Shown: positions 46,176-56,189 of the stretch, piece after piece
Position numbering within the stretch: the stretch's first letter is position 1
How the letters are laid out: each line of letters begins with the position of its first letter
Assembly: GCF_918698095.1 (NCBI RefSeq)
Contig: NZ_CAKKLY010000027.1
Coordinates: forward strand, 1 to 64,000
Reading direction: 5' to 3'
Source of the DNA: Arthrobacter sp. Bi83
GTDB lineage: Bacteria; Actinomycetota; Actinomycetes; Actinomycetales; Micrococcaceae
Length of the DNA: 64,000 bases
The notes under the pieces: generated by a model
Databases searched by the model: none
The model's input: only the letters and a program-made list of their open reading frames with translations
What the model was told of the DNA's origin: nothing
Made by a program: the position numbers and the translations under genes

Positions 46176-47302
46176 TGACCACACTGACCCAGTTCGCCGC
46201 GCTCTACCGCGAGCGGGAGCGGCTGCCGGTCCGGACGAGGCTGATGATCACCTTCGGTGCGGTGGCCGCACTCCACCTTGCCGCCGTCGTGCTTCTCCTT
46301 GTCGGAAGTCTTGGGGTCGGAAGTCTTGGGGTCGGAAGTCTGGGGGCCGGAAGTCTTGGGGCGGGAAGCCTCGGCGCCGGAACAGCGACGGCGGGACAGC
46401 CGCTGGCGTTGAGCCTGGTGCTCACTGCCTACCTGGCGGGCATCAAACACAGTTACGACTGGGACCACATCGCCGCGATCGACAATTCGACGCGCAAGTT
46501 CGTGGCCCAGCGGAAGGACCCGGTGAGCGTCGGGTTCGCGTTCAGCCTGGGCCACAGCTCGGTGGTGATCCTGGCCGGCATCCTGGTGGTGGGCGGCGCA
46601 GCGATGGTGGGCCAGTTCATGGAGGATGGCACCACCGGGAACCTGGTGCTGGGGCTGGTCGGCAGCGGCGTCTCCGGGCTGTTCCTGCTGGCCATGGGAC
46701 TTTTCAACGGTTCCGCGTTTGTGCGGGCCGCACAGGCCTACCGGAGTGTTCAGGGTGGCGGGGAAGTGCGGGTCGAGGATCTCGAGGCGAAGGGGTTCGT
46801 TGCACGGCTGCTGGCCAAACCCTTGTCCCGTGTCCAGCGGCCGCGGAACATCTACGTGATCGGATTCCTTTTCGGGCTGGGCTTCGATACTGCCACCACC
46901 ATCGGACTGCTGGTCATGACGACGGCGGCATCCCTGGCCGGAGTTTCCCCGCTGGCCCTCCTGGCGCTCCCGCTGGCGTTCACCGCCGCCATGACGCTGT
47001 GCGACACCACGAACGGCGTCGCAATGATGCACATGTACAGGTCGGCCATCCACAATCCGTTGCGGAAACTGGGATTCAACGCCGTGATCGCGGGTATTTC
47101 GGCGGTGTCCGCCCTGTTCGTCTCCGTCATCACGCTGGGCGGATTCTTCAACGCTGCCTTTGGCCTCGATGACCCGCTGACCACCTGGCTGGGAAAAATC
47201 GACCTGGGCGACGCCGGACTGCTCCTCATCGCTTTGCTCCTGGCCGCATGGGGTGTGGCCACGGTGCACGGACGGCTAAAGGGCCGCTCCCCGGCCGCGT
47301 AA
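46175..47302 (+). CDS. Nickel/cobalt transporter, NiCoT (HoxN/NixA) family
   Basis: 375 residues with about eight membrane helices. The family signature HX4DH is present in HSYDWDHIAAIDNSTRK, followed by FSLGHSSVV and LFGLGFDTATTIGLL. It imports nickel for urease; the start overlaps ureD by one base. Residues 43-70 are a tandem of VGSLG/AGSLG pentapeptides encoded by a 15-bp minisatellite, inserted after the first hydrophobic segment, which is unusual for the family. The transport motifs downstream are intact. Confidence 0.94.
   Translation: MTTLTQFAALYRERERLPVRTRLMITFGAVAALHLAAVVLLLVGSLGVGSLGVGSLGAGSLGAGSLGAGTATAGQPLALSLVLTAYLAGIKHSYDWDHIAAIDNSTRKFVAQRKDPVSVGFAFSLGHSSVVILAGILVVGGAAMVGQFMEDGTTGNLVLGLVGSGVSGLFLLAMGLFNGSAFVRAAQAYRSVQGGGEVRVEDLEAKGFVARLLAKPLSRVQRPRNIYVIGFLFGLGFDTATTIGLLVMTTAASLAGVSPLALLALPLAFTAAMTLCDTTNGVAMMHMYRSAIHNPLRKLGFNAVIAGISAVSALFVSVITLGGFFNAAFGLDDPLTTWLGKIDLGDAGLLLIALLLAAWGVATVHGRLKGRSPAA
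46301..46375 (+). repeat. 15-bp in-frame tandem repeat in the nickel transporter gene
   Basis: Units at 46301, 46316, 46331, 46346 and 46361, from GTCGGAAGTCTTGGG to GCGGGAAGCCTCGGC, plus a partial unit at 46376. Encodes VGSLG three times and AGSLG twice. The first two units are identical, suggesting recent expansion. Confidence 0.92.
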
Positions 47303-47358
47303 CCTGAACACAGGCGCACCCTATGACGCTGACCGGGGCGGGTGCAAGGATAGGACGC

Positions 47359-47943
47359 ATGGAACTGCACATCACAGGGGACCCCGCTGCCGATAAATTG
47401 CTCAGCGATGACGCGTTTGCGCTGCTCACCGGCATGCTGCTTGACCAACAGGTGACCATGGAGTCGGCGTTCGCCGGTCCCGAAAAGATCCGGACGCGCA
47501 TCGGATCCATGGAGCCCGCTGCGATCGCCGGGTACGACCCCCGGGGCTTCGTGGAGATGTTCAAGGAGCGGCCGGCAGTGCACCGCTTCCCGGGATCCAT
47601 GGCCGGACGTGTGCAGGCCCTCGCCGAGACTGTGCACCGCGATTGGAACGGGGACGCCGCAACCATCTGGACGCAGGGTGACCCCGACGGCCAGGAGGTG
47701 CTGCGCCGGCTCAAAGCCTTGCCCGGATTCGGCGAGCAAAAGGCCAAGATCTTCCTTGCGCTCCTTGGCAAGCAGTGCGGACTCCAGGCGGAAGGCTGGC
47801 GCGAGGCCGCCGGCCACTACGGCCAGAAGGATGCGTTCCTGTCTGTTGCCGACATTGTGGATCCGGAGTCGCTGAGCAAGGTGCGCGCCAGCAAGCAGGC
47901 TGCCAAGGCCGCTGCCAAGGCCGCGAAAACCGCCGGGGACTGA
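47359..47943 (+). CDS. HhH-GPD-type DNA glycosylase-like protein
   Basis: 194 residues from ATG 47359, with AAGGA eight bases upstream; a longer frame from 47323 lacks one. LLTGMLLDQQVTMESAF near the N-terminus and the helix-hairpin-helix LKALPGFGEQKAKIFLALLGK at about 115-135 resemble base-excision repair glycosylases of the HhH-GPD superfamily. The catalytic Asp expected after the hairpin is not obvious (VADIVDPESL is a candidate). The tail is an Ala/Lys-rich helix. It probably acts on damaged bases, substrate unknown. Confidence 0.75.
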   Translation: MELHITGDPAADKLLSDDAFALLTGMLLDQQVTMESAFAGPEKIRTRIGSMEPAAIAGYDPRGFVEMFKERPAVHRFPGSMAGRVQALAETVHRDWNGDAATIWTQGDPDGQEVLRRLKALPGFGEQKAKIFLALLGKQCGLQAEGWREAAGHYGQKDAFLSVADIVDPESLSKVRASKQAAKAAAKAAKTAGD

Positions 47944-47960
47944 CGCTTCGTCCTGTACGG

Positions 47961-47976
47961 CGCCGCCAAGGCGGCG
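47961..47976. terminator. Hairpin between convergent glycosylase and TetR genes
   Basis: CGCCGCC, AA, GGCGGCG: a compact perfect 7-bp stem ending one base before the TetR stop codon. Shared terminator by position; no T-run. Confidence 0.45.
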
Positions 47977-48585
47977 TCAGGCAGCCAGCCTGGCCCGGAG
48001 CCCGCCGATAATTACATCCAGGCCGAAGTCGAAGGCGTGCCCGCCCCGTTCCTCCGATGGTCCTGCGTTGCCGAGCGCGCGCTTGAGTGTGGGATAGCCC
48101 TCCGCCGGCGGGTCCCAGACAACTTCCGGAGCCGCCAGGTCCAGGGCTGCGCCCAAGGCAAAACTGTCGATCGTGGAGATGGCCGCCACCACGTCCCGTC
48201 CCCGGAACCCCGCACTCTCCAGGGCCAGCGCGAGGTCCTCGTAGAGGCCGATGACATCCGGATCCGTGATCGTCTGAAGGACCAACAGCGGGGCCAGCCG
48301 GGGGTGGCGGACGAACGCGTCCCGGTAGGTACGGATCAGGACCCGGAGGGCAGCCTCCCAGTCGCTGTGGTCCACCGGCGGATACGGCTCCTCGGTGATG
48401 ATCCGGTGGCGCAGGAGCTCCAGGATCTCGTCCCTGCCGCTGACGTGGTTATAGATGGAGGATTGGCTGACGCCGATCTTCTTCGCCAGTTTCGGGAAGC
48501 TGAAATCGCCGCTCTCATCCACCAGTTCCAGGGCGGCTGTGGTGAGGGCCTCCACGGATATCAGCGGGAGGAGCGGGCGCCCCAT
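47977..48585 (-). CDS. TetR-family transcriptional regulator
   Basis: 202 residues. HTH at about 12-50 (TTAALELVDESGDFSFPKLAKKIGVSQSSIYNHVSGRDEILELLRHRI), then a C-terminal domain like the TetR class with APLLVLQTITDPDVIGLYEDL. It is on the same strand as, and 105 bases downstream of, the alpha-galactosidase gene, but nothing indicates a shared function. Target and ligand unknown. Confidence 0.88.
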   Translation of the reverse strand: MGRPLLPLISVEALTTAALELVDESGDFSFPKLAKKIGVSQSSIYNHVSGRDEILELLRHRIITEEPYPPVDHSDWEAALRVLIRTYRDAFVRHPRLAPLLVLQTITDPDVIGLYEDLALALESAGFRGRDVVAAISTIDSFALGAALDLAAPEVVWDPPAEGYPTLKRALGNAGPSEERGGHAFDFGLDVIIGGLRARLAA

Positions 48586-48690
48586 GTGTTCTCCTGACTG
48601 CAGCTCTTGAAGGTCAAGCCCAGCCTAGTCGGCGGGGCCCCGCGACGTGCGGAGAGCGGCGGAAACGGCGGGGCAGCACCTTTCCCGTTG

Positions 48691-50889
48691 CTACAGTGCG
48701 GTGAATTTCAGCAGCAGTGCGTGTTCGGGGTTGAGGGCGGGCATGGGCAGTCCCACCTCGGCGAGGAAACGCCCGCTGGCCACTGCGCCGTCCGCCATCC
48801 AGGCCGGGGGCTGGACCTGCGTGAACGTGTGCGAATAGTCGGCGTCACCCGGAGCCGGGAAGACGGCCTCCACCCGGTACTCCCGGTCCGGCTCCAGACC
48901 GGGGATGGAGATCCGGCCGGGCTGTTCAGCGAACGCGGTGCGTGTGCTGACCAGGGCGAACAGCGCCGCCGTCGAACCTTCACCCATGTCTGCGCCGCCG
49001 TCGGCCACCACGCCGTGGAGCATGAGCGAGTCATCAGCGACGTCGGCGCGGATCATCCGGCCACTGTGGATCAGGCCGCGGTGTTCCTTGTACAGGCCGA
49101 TGAAGCGTTTGAGCTCCTCCCGCTCGGCGCCCTGAACGCTGCGGACATCCCATTCCATGCCGAAGTGGGCGAACAGGGCGGTGATGGCGCGGAAGGACAG
49201 GTCGTGCGTGCGCGCCGTGGTATGCGAGGTTGTGGGCCCAATGTGTCCGCCCACCAGCTCCGGCGGAACCACCACGCCGGTCCAGCGCTGGATGGTCTGG
49301 CGTTCCAGCGCATCGTTGCAGTCCGAGCCCCAGATACGGTCTGTGCGTTCCAGTATCCCTAGGTCCACGCGTGCTCCGCCGGAGGAGCAGCTCTCAATTT
49401 CGACGCCCGGATAGGCCTTGCGGAGTTCGTCGAACAGACGGTAGGCGGCCAGGGTCTGCTCGTGGACCGAGGAGCGTCCGCCGTGCCCGTGTTCGAGCAG
49501 GTCGCGGTTTTGGTCCCATTTGAGGTAGCTGACGTTGTTTTCACTCAGAAGGGCGTCAATGCGGTCGTAGATGTACTGCCACGCCTCCGGGTTTACGAGG
49601 TCGATGACGTGCTGCTGCCGCCATTCAAGTGGCAGGCGGCCGCCGTCCTTGTAGCTCTGGGCGGACGGGCCAACAATCCATTCGGGGTGCGCACGGACAA
49701 TATCGGAGTCGAGGTTGACCATTTCCGGTTCCACCCAGAGGCCGAACTCCATGCCGCGGGAGGTAACGGCGTTGATCAGTGGCGTGAGGCCGTCGGGCCA
49801 GAGTGATTCGTCGACGTACCAGTCGCCCAGGCCGGCGCGGTCGTCGCGGCGTCCGCGGAACCAGCCGTCGTCGAGAACAAAACGCTCAACACCAAGCTCC
49901 GCGGCGGAGTCAGCCAGTTCCATCAGGGTGGCCAGGTTGTGGTCGAAGTAGACCGCTTCCCAGACGTTCAGCACGACCGGACGAGGCTTGCCGGTGGGCA
50001 GGCCGGTGGCTGCGGCGGGCAAAACGTGATGGGGGCGGGACCGGAACCAGTTGTAGAACGCCTCGCTGATGCCGTCCAGGCCGCGGTCCGAGTAAGCGGC
50101 GAACAAGGTGGGGGTGGTGTAGCTGCCGCCCGGCTCAAGGACGACCTCGGCGGGGCCCAGGAGCTCCGAACCGCCGATCATGGTGCGGCCGTCCCCGATG
50201 CTGTCCGCGAACTGCTCGTGGTTGCCACTCCAGGCCAAATGAGTGGCCCAGACCTGCCCGTGCCGGTTGCCGAAACCGGCGGTTCCGGCGGCGAAGAGTA
50301 GGGAGGAGTCGTGCCCGGTGCGGCCGTGCCGGCCCGTGCGGACCCAGGTGCCCTGCTGGATGGGGCGGCGCTGCGGGTGGCGTTCCCGGCACCAGCGCCC
50401 GGTCAGGTCAAGGATTTCGACGGCTTCGGGCGCCACAGGGAGGACGGTGGCCAGTTCGTCGAGCTGATAGGGCGTGGTGCCATCGTTGGTGAGGGTGTGG
50501 CGCAACTCCAGCAGGCCGCCGTCGTGCAGTGTCAGGGCGGAGGAGACTGTGAGGCCGGCCTCAGGATCGGACTGGACGATCACCGCGGAGGTCCCCTCGG
50601 CAGCGGCGCTCACTACGCGGAGGCGGGCTGAGAAGTCCAAGCCGGAGACGCCGTCGGCGATGCGGTGGCCGCGCAGGGCGGGACGGCCCCGCCAGCCGGC
50701 TGAAGCCTGCGGCAGGAGGCCAGTCGGTACAGTGGCGTCGACGGACGACGGCGGGATGGCCGCCGTGAGGATGGCGAGGTCCGGCAGCGTGCTGCCAAGG
50801 TCCGCGCCCCAGTGGATGACCTCAGCCTCCCCGCTGTCGAAGCTGATCACTAGGGTGGTTCCGGCGGAACGGAGGTGGAGGGGATCCAT
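48691..50889 (-). CDS. GH36 alpha-galactosidase
   Basis: 732 residues from ATG 50889, with GAAGGA nine bases upstream. Large N-terminal beta-sandwich, then a (beta/alpha)8 barrel: GVERFVLDDGWFRGRRDD, nucleophile Asp459 in YLKWDQNRDL and acid/base Asp523 in WGSDCNDALERQ; C-terminal beta domain. No signal peptide, so intracellular. It cleaves alpha-1,6-galactosides such as melibiose and raffinose. It lies at the 3' end of a gene series with an ABC importer and aldo/keto reductase on the same strand, separated from them by a decayed binding-protein fragment. Confidence 0.95.
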   Translation of the reverse strand: MDPLHLRSAGTTLVISFDSGEAEVIHWGADLGSTLPDLAILTAAIPPSSVDATVPTGLLPQASAGWRGRPALRGHRIADGVSGLDFSARLRVVSAAAEGTSAVIVQSDPEAGLTVSSALTLHDGGLLELRHTLTNDGTTPYQLDELATVLPVAPEAVEILDLTGRWCRERHPQRRPIQQGTWVRTGRHGRTGHDSSLLFAAGTAGFGNRHGQVWATHLAWSGNHEQFADSIGDGRTMIGGSELLGPAEVVLEPGGSYTTPTLFAAYSDRGLDGISEAFYNWFRSRPHHVLPAAATGLPTGKPRPVVLNVWEAVYFDHNLATLMELADSAAELGVERFVLDDGWFRGRRDDRAGLGDWYVDESLWPDGLTPLINAVTSRGMEFGLWVEPEMVNLDSDIVRAHPEWIVGPSAQSYKDGGRLPLEWRQQHVIDLVNPEAWQYIYDRIDALLSENNVSYLKWDQNRDLLEHGHGGRSSVHEQTLAAYRLFDELRKAYPGVEIESCSSGGARVDLGILERTDRIWGSDCNDALERQTIQRWTGVVVPPELVGGHIGPTTSHTTARTHDLSFRAITALFAHFGMEWDVRSVQGAEREELKRFIGLYKEHRGLIHSGRMIRADVADDSLMLHGVVADGGADMGEGSTAALFALVSTRTAFAEQPGRISIPGLEPDREYRVEAVFPAPGDADYSHTFTQVQPPAWMADGAVASGRFLAEVGLPMPALNPEHALLLKFTAL

Positions 50890-50977
50890 GAAATGCTGTC
50901 CTTCTGTGTGGGAGTAGGGGGTCGAGTACTGCGGGGGAATTAGACGCCCGCGGCACGCAAGCAATAGAGCTGGTGGC

Positions 50978-51264
50978 CTACTTGAAGAGGGCGTTGACCT
51001 TCTCGTTGGCCTCAATCAAGGTGCTGGGGCGTCCTTCGTGGGAAAACTACGCCCTTGGAGGCTTCGACGTCCTGGCAGCCAGCCGGGGCGAGGTACTCGA
51101 CCCACTTGGCGGAAGCAGCCGGGTTCTTGGTGCGGGCCCAGATCGAGTTGGCAAGTCCGTTGAACGCTTGCCCTCGGGGCCTTCCGGGGTAGGGGCGATG
51201 CCGGCCGGCACTGATGATGGTGAGGCGGGTGCCGAGGCCACGGGTCAGGTCCCAGCCGGACACT
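50978..51264 (-). pseudogene. Decayed fragment of an ABC sugar-binding protein gene
   Basis: On the minus strand, three short pieces in different frames match the C-terminal third of the intact binding protein at 52767-54104: AGIAPTPEGPEGKR, then NGLANSIWARTKNPAASAKW with VEYLAPAGCQDVEASKGVVFP, then ANEKVNALFK followed by a TAG at 50980. Compared with the intact gene, about 65 codons are missing between GVVFP and ANEK, and at least two frameshifts separate the pieces. A broken paralogue, lying between the aldo/keto reductase and alpha-galactosidase genes. Not expected to make a product. Confidence 0.88.
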
Positions 51265-52326
<1,062 letters not shown>

Positions 52327-52468
52327 AGGTTCATCCTGTCGGGACCGCTCACGTGCAGGTCCGGGGTCACGGGGTTCTCTGTTGGTTGAGGTGGTTTTCG
52401 GCTGCTATTCATCGTGGGATGAGTGGTTCCTGGTCACGGTTTCCAGGGGAAGCTGTTCCCATCGCGGG

Positions 52469-52690
52469 TTACCATTCCTGCTTTTCCTGGATGGATCCGT
52501 ACGGGATATCCGGGTGGAGCTGGACCGTGAAGTCCCGGGGGGAGTGCCGGGCAACGAGGATCCCTTTGCCGCCGCAGAGCGGGGCCCGCTCGGCGAGGAT
52601 GTTCACGGCTTTGTCCAGTTGGTCCTCTAGTTGGCTGCGTTTCTGGACGCGAATGTGGAGGAGGTCTTCATTTGATGCATCGGTGTACAT
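52469..52690 (-). CDS. Small protein of unknown function in the importer gene series
   Basis: 73 residues from ATG 52690 (a longer frame to 52732 is possible). Sequence MYTDASNEDLLHIRVQKRSQ, a Leu/Gln amphipathic helix, then GKGILVARHSPRDFTVQLHP. Cytoplasmic, no membrane segment. It sits between the binding-protein gene and the aldo/keto reductase on the same strand. I recognise no family; the reading frame and composition look coding. Confidence 0.5.
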   Translation of the reverse strand: MYTDASNEDLLHIRVQKRSQLEDQLDKAVNILAERAPLCGGKGILVARHSPRDFTVQLHPDIPYGSIQEKQEW

Positions 52691-52766
52691 GATGGTCCTG
52701 TAGATCGTCGTCGCGCGGGCGGAGGGGCGCAACCGAAAGGGCCCGCCCCTCCGTGGCGTCGAATGG

Positions 52767-54104
52767 TTATTTGAAGAGGGCGTTGACCTTTTCGTTGGCC
52801 TGGGTGAGGGAACTGGCCGGGGCCTTGCCGGAGACCACTGCGTCCATGGCGGGATTCATGATGCCGTCAACTTTGGCAGCCTTGTCCGCGATCGGGAAGA
52901 GGAACGTCGTTTCATCCTCCACCTGTTGGGTGAAGGCGGTGACGTCGACGCCCTTGGCTTTGAAAGCCGCGGCAGCCTTGGCGGTGGAGGACTTGATGGC
53001 GGGAAAGACGACTCCCTTGGACGCGACGACGTCCTGGCAGGCTGAGGAGGCGAGGTATTCGACCCACTTGGTGGCTCCTGCGGGGTTCTTGGTGCCGGCC
53101 CAGATGGAGTCGGCCAGGCCGTTGAACATGGACGCGCGCTTGCCGTCCGGTCCCGTCGGGGTGGGTGCGATGCCGGTCTGGATGCCCTTGTAGCCGGTGT
53201 ACTGGCCGGTCGTCCAGTCGCCCTGGCTGTTGATGGCGGCCTTGCCGGCGCCAAAGTTGTCCTGCATGCTGGCGCCTACCGTTGTTTCAAGTTTGGGCAT
53301 GTAGCCCTTGTCCGCCAGCCCGGCCCACCAGGCGATGGTGTCCTGGAACTTAGGGTCGTCGTAGTTGAACTTGGTGCCCCAGGGGTTCTTGTCCGTGTGG
53401 GTCCAGCCGGTGGTGGCCGTCAGGAAGCTCCACTGGGTCTGGCCCTGGCCCGAGCCCGAGGACTCCAAACCCAGGCCGTAGACGGCCACATTGTTCTTAT
53501 CGAAGCCGGCTTCGTCTCCGCGTTTACCGTTCTTGTCAACGGTCAGGTGGGCGATGGTCTTCTCGTAGCTGCCACCATCCTTGGGGTTCCAATCCAGCTT
53601 GGCCATCTGCTCGGCCGTGATGCCGGCGGCGTCGGTCATGGCCTTGTTGTAGAAGAGGCCCACGGTGTCCCAGTCCTTGGGAAGGCCGTAGCGCTTGCCG
53701 TCCTGGCCCACCCAGAGATCGGCCAGGCCCTTGTTGTAGATCGAGAGATCGACGTGGTCCTTGGCCACGGCGTCGTCGAGGGCCAGCAGCTGCTTCTTGG
53801 AGGCAAACTCCGGGTACTTGGACAGGTGGTCGGCGAAGACGTCCGGGGCGTTTCCGGCGACGAATCCGTTGGTCAGGGTGGTCCAGTAGTCACCCCAGCC
53901 GCGCTGGGTGATCTTGACCTTGATGTCCGGGTTGGCCTTGGTGAAATCCGCCGCGCAATGCTGGTAAGCGGGCAACTGATTGGCATCCCACAGCCAATAG
54001 TTGATTTCGCCCTTGGCCTCGGTGGAGGTGGATCCGCCGCTGCAGGCGGAGAGGGAGATGGCGATGGCTGCGGCGGCAGCGACGGCGCCTAGGGTTTTTT
54101 TCAT
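52767..54104 (-). CDS. Carbohydrate ABC transporter substrate-binding lipoprotein (CUT1)
   Basis: 445 residues. Lipoprotein signal with LSAC, Cys21. Typical family-1 solute-binding protein: EINYWLWDANQLPAYQHCAADF, GNAPDVFADHLSKYPEF, GLPKDWDTVGLFYNKAMTDA, and AGTKNPAGATKWVEYLASSACQD. It would bind an oligosaccharide outside the membrane and deliver it to the two permeases upstream. No ATPase gene is present, so a shared MsiK/MalK-type ATPase elsewhere is implied, as is usual in actinobacteria. A decayed paralogue lies 1.5 kb downstream. Confidence 0.94.
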   Translation of the reverse strand: MKKTLGAVAAAAAIAISLSACSGGSTSTEAKGEINYWLWDANQLPAYQHCAADFTKANPDIKVKITQRGWGDYWTTLTNGFVAGNAPDVFADHLSKYPEFASKKQLLALDDAVAKDHVDLSIYNKGLADLWVGQDGKRYGLPKDWDTVGLFYNKAMTDAAGITAEQMAKLDWNPKDGGSYEKTIAHLTVDKNGKRGDEAGFDKNNVAVYGLGLESSGSGQGQTQWSFLTATTGWTHTDKNPWGTKFNYDDPKFQDTIAWWAGLADKGYMPKLETTVGASMQDNFGAGKAAINSQGDWTTGQYTGYKGIQTGIAPTPTGPDGKRASMFNGLADSIWAGTKNPAGATKWVEYLASSACQDVVASKGVVFPAIKSSTAKAAAAFKAKGVDVTAFTQQVEDETTFLFPIADKAAKVDGIMNPAMDAVVSGKAPASSLTQANEKVNALFK

Positions 54105-54176
54105 GATGGACCTTTCGAAGAGGGCATGAGGTGCCCGGAGTGGACTTTGGTGGGGGTGAGCGGTTGGATTGGCGGT

Positions 54177-55079
54177 CTATTTGATGCCGGAGAATCCGAT
54201 GGAGTTGACCACCTTTTTGCCAAAGGCGAGGAACAGGATGAGGATGGGCACTGCCGCAACGATGGTGGCGGCCATGAGTCCGGACCAGTCCGGGGCGCCC
54301 TGGGGGGACTGGGACTTGAAGACGCTGAGGCCCACGGTGAGGACGCGGATGCTCTCGTCGTTGCCGACCAGCAGTGGCCAGAAGTATTCGTTCCATTGGC
54401 CGATGAACGTCAGCAGCGCGAGGGTGGCCATGGGTGCGGCGGCGTTGGGCAGGACGATCTGGAAGAAGATACGCAGGCTCTTGGCCCCGTCGAGCATGGC
54501 TGCCTCCTCCACTTCGCGGGACATGCTGAGGAAGAACTGCCGCAGGAAGAAGATGGCGAACGCGGACATGAACAGGAAGGGCAGCGTCAGGCCGGCGAAC
54601 GTGTTCAGCAGTCCCAGGTTCTTGATCATGAGGAAGTTGGGCAGCGCGGTGAAGATCCCCGGAATCATCATGGTGGCCAGGAACACGGAGAAGACCTTGT
54701 CACGCCCGGGCCAGCGGAGCCGGGCGAAGGCGTAGGCGGCAAGTGCGCTGAAAAAGACCTGGGCTGCGGTTGTCACGGTGGAAAAGAGTATCGAGTTGCG
54801 CAGGTACAGCCAGAAGTCGATGACTGCCCCGGAACCTCCTTCGGCGATGGCCTCCTCTGTGGTCTGCATTCCAAAGACACGCTTGAACGCGCCCCAGGAG
54901 AAGTCCGCCGGCAAAAGGTTCCCGGAGTTGGAGGCCAAGGAGTGGTTGCTGGAGAGGGCCGTCCGGAGCATCCAGAGGAACGGGAAGATGGTGACGATGA
55001 GCGCCAGGGCGATGAGGGCCCAAGCGCCGACGCGGCGCCAGTCGAGGGCTTTGCGGGTGGTGAGTGTTTGAGTGGTCAT
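54177..55079 (-). CDS. Carbohydrate ABC transporter permease (MalG-like)
   Basis: 300 residues, six helices. The permease loop is EEAAMLDGAKSLRIFFQIVLPNAAAP, and the end IGFSGIK is typical of the MalG/LacG side of CUT1 systems. It starts 12 bases after the partner permease. With the 55092 gene it forms the channel for the binding protein at 52767. The periplasmic loop after helix 1 is long (about 45-85). Confidence 0.94.
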   Translation of the reverse strand: MTTQTLTTRKALDWRRVGAWALIALALIVTIFPFLWMLRTALSSNHSLASNSGNLLPADFSWGAFKRVFGMQTTEEAIAEGGSGAVIDFWLYLRNSILFSTVTTAAQVFFSALAAYAFARLRWPGRDKVFSVFLATMMIPGIFTALPNFLMIKNLGLLNTFAGLTLPFLFMSAFAIFFLRQFFLSMSREVEEAAMLDGAKSLRIFFQIVLPNAAAPMATLALLTFIGQWNEYFWPLLVGNDESIRVLTVGLSVFKSQSPQGAPDWSGLMAATIVAAVPILILFLAFGKKVVNSIGFSGIK

Positions 55080-55091
55080 GGCTGGTGTTCC

Positions 55092-56036
55092 TTAGTCCAG
55101 GTCCGATTCGTTGCCTTTGAGGAACTTCATCTGGATGAAGGCCACGAGTGCAAGGATCACGAAGAGAATGACGGACAGGGCGGAGGCGTAGCCGAAGTCC
55201 GATTCGCCGAAGGCTTTTTGGTAGATGTACATCTGGATGACGCGGGTGGCGTTGACCGGGCCGCCGCCGGTGGTGACCGCGACGGTGTCGAAGACCTGGA
55301 ACGATCCGATGACGGTGACCACCAGGACCAGTGCCAGGACCGGGCGCAGGAGCGGCATGGTGATGCTCCAGAACGTCCTGGTGGGCGAGGCGCCGTCCAG
55401 GGAGGCCACTTCGTAGACATGGTGGGGGATGGCCTGGAGGCCGGCGAAGATCAGCAGGGCGGTGTAGCCCATGTGGCGCCAGACGTTGACGAACGCGATG
55501 GTGGGGATGGCCCATTGCTCGCTGCCGAAGAAGGCGACGCGGGGCAGGCCCAGCCAGCTGATGATTTCGTTGACGATGCCGATCTGGTAGTCGAGCATCC
55601 AGAACCACAGCAGGGCGACGATCACGTTGGCCACCAGGAAGGGCAGCAGCAGTGCGCCGCGGACGAACGCGGACTTGGCCACGCGGTGCATCAGCAGCGC
55701 CAGGCCGAGGGCGATGACTATCTGGAAGACGATGTTGATTGCGACGTACTGGATGGTCACAGCCATCGCGTTCCAGAAGAGCTCATCCTTGAAGATCGCC
55801 GTGTAGTTGTCGACCCCGACCCATTTGGGCTCGCCGAGGATGCTGTACTCGGTGAAGCTCAGGTAGACGCCGCGGATGGTCGGGACCAGACAAAAGGCAA
55901 CGAGGCCGATCATCGCCGGGAGGATGAACAGCAGTGCGATCCTGACGTCACGCAGTTTGGCCCTGCGACGGCCGCGGTTTGAACGCTGCGGCATCTTATG
56001 CGCTGCGGCGGGTGGGTCCTTGGTAATGGTGGTCAT
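55092..56036 (-). CDS. Carbohydrate ABC transporter permease (MalF-like)
   Basis: 314 residues. A basic N-terminus (RSNRGRRRAKLRDVRIA) precedes six helices; permease loop YEVASLDGASPTRTFWSITMPLLRPVL. First gene of the importer series, divergent from the Gfo/Idh/MocA gene. The operator CTACGCGCGTAG overlaps its likely -10. AGGAGAGGGATC precedes the ATG region. Confidence 0.94.
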   Translation of the reverse strand: MTTITKDPPAAAHKMPQRSNRGRRRAKLRDVRIALLFILPAMIGLVAFCLVPTIRGVYLSFTEYSILGEPKWVGVDNYTAIFKDELFWNAMAVTIQYVAINIVFQIVIALGLALLMHRVAKSAFVRGALLLPFLVANVIVALLWFWMLDYQIGIVNEIISWLGLPRVAFFGSEQWAIPTIAFVNVWRHMGYTALLIFAGLQAIPHHVYEVASLDGASPTRTFWSITMPLLRPVLALVLVVTVIGSFQVFDTVAVTTGGGPVNATRVIQMYIYQKAFGESDFGYASALSVILFVILALVAFIQMKFLKGNESDLD

Positions 56037-56077
56037 CTTTGATCCCTCTCCTGTGAGGCAGGTAACAATTGACCGCT

Positions 56078-56107
56078 ACTCTACGCGCGTAGCTTGGAAA
56101 AACGCAA
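56078..56107 (-). promoter_or_regulatory. Importer promoter with palindromic operator
   Basis: Minus strand: -35 TTGCGT (56107-56102), 18 bases, -10 TAGAGT (56083-56078). The perfect palindrome CTACGCGCGTAG at 56081-56092 covers the end of the spacer and the start of the -10. LacI-type symmetry around a central CG; the adjacent LacI gene (57435) is the obvious candidate regulator. Confidence 0.65.
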
Positions 56108-56154
56108 CACCTTCCCTGAGAAACAGAGGTTTTTGGCTAATCAAAAAAGCACTA

Positions 56155-56183
56155 TTGACGCGCGTAGATTTCATGGCCATACT
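56155..56183 (+). promoter_or_regulatory. Gfo/Idh gene promoter with second operator copy
   Basis: -35 TTGACG (56155-56160), 17 bases, -10 CATACT (56178-56183). The operator-like TGACGCGCGTAGA (56156-56168) shares ACGCGCGTAG with the site at 56081 and overlaps the -35. The start codon at 56190 is 7 bases past the -10, so the transcript may be leaderless. Confidence 0.55.
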
Positions 56184-56189
56184 TTTTTC

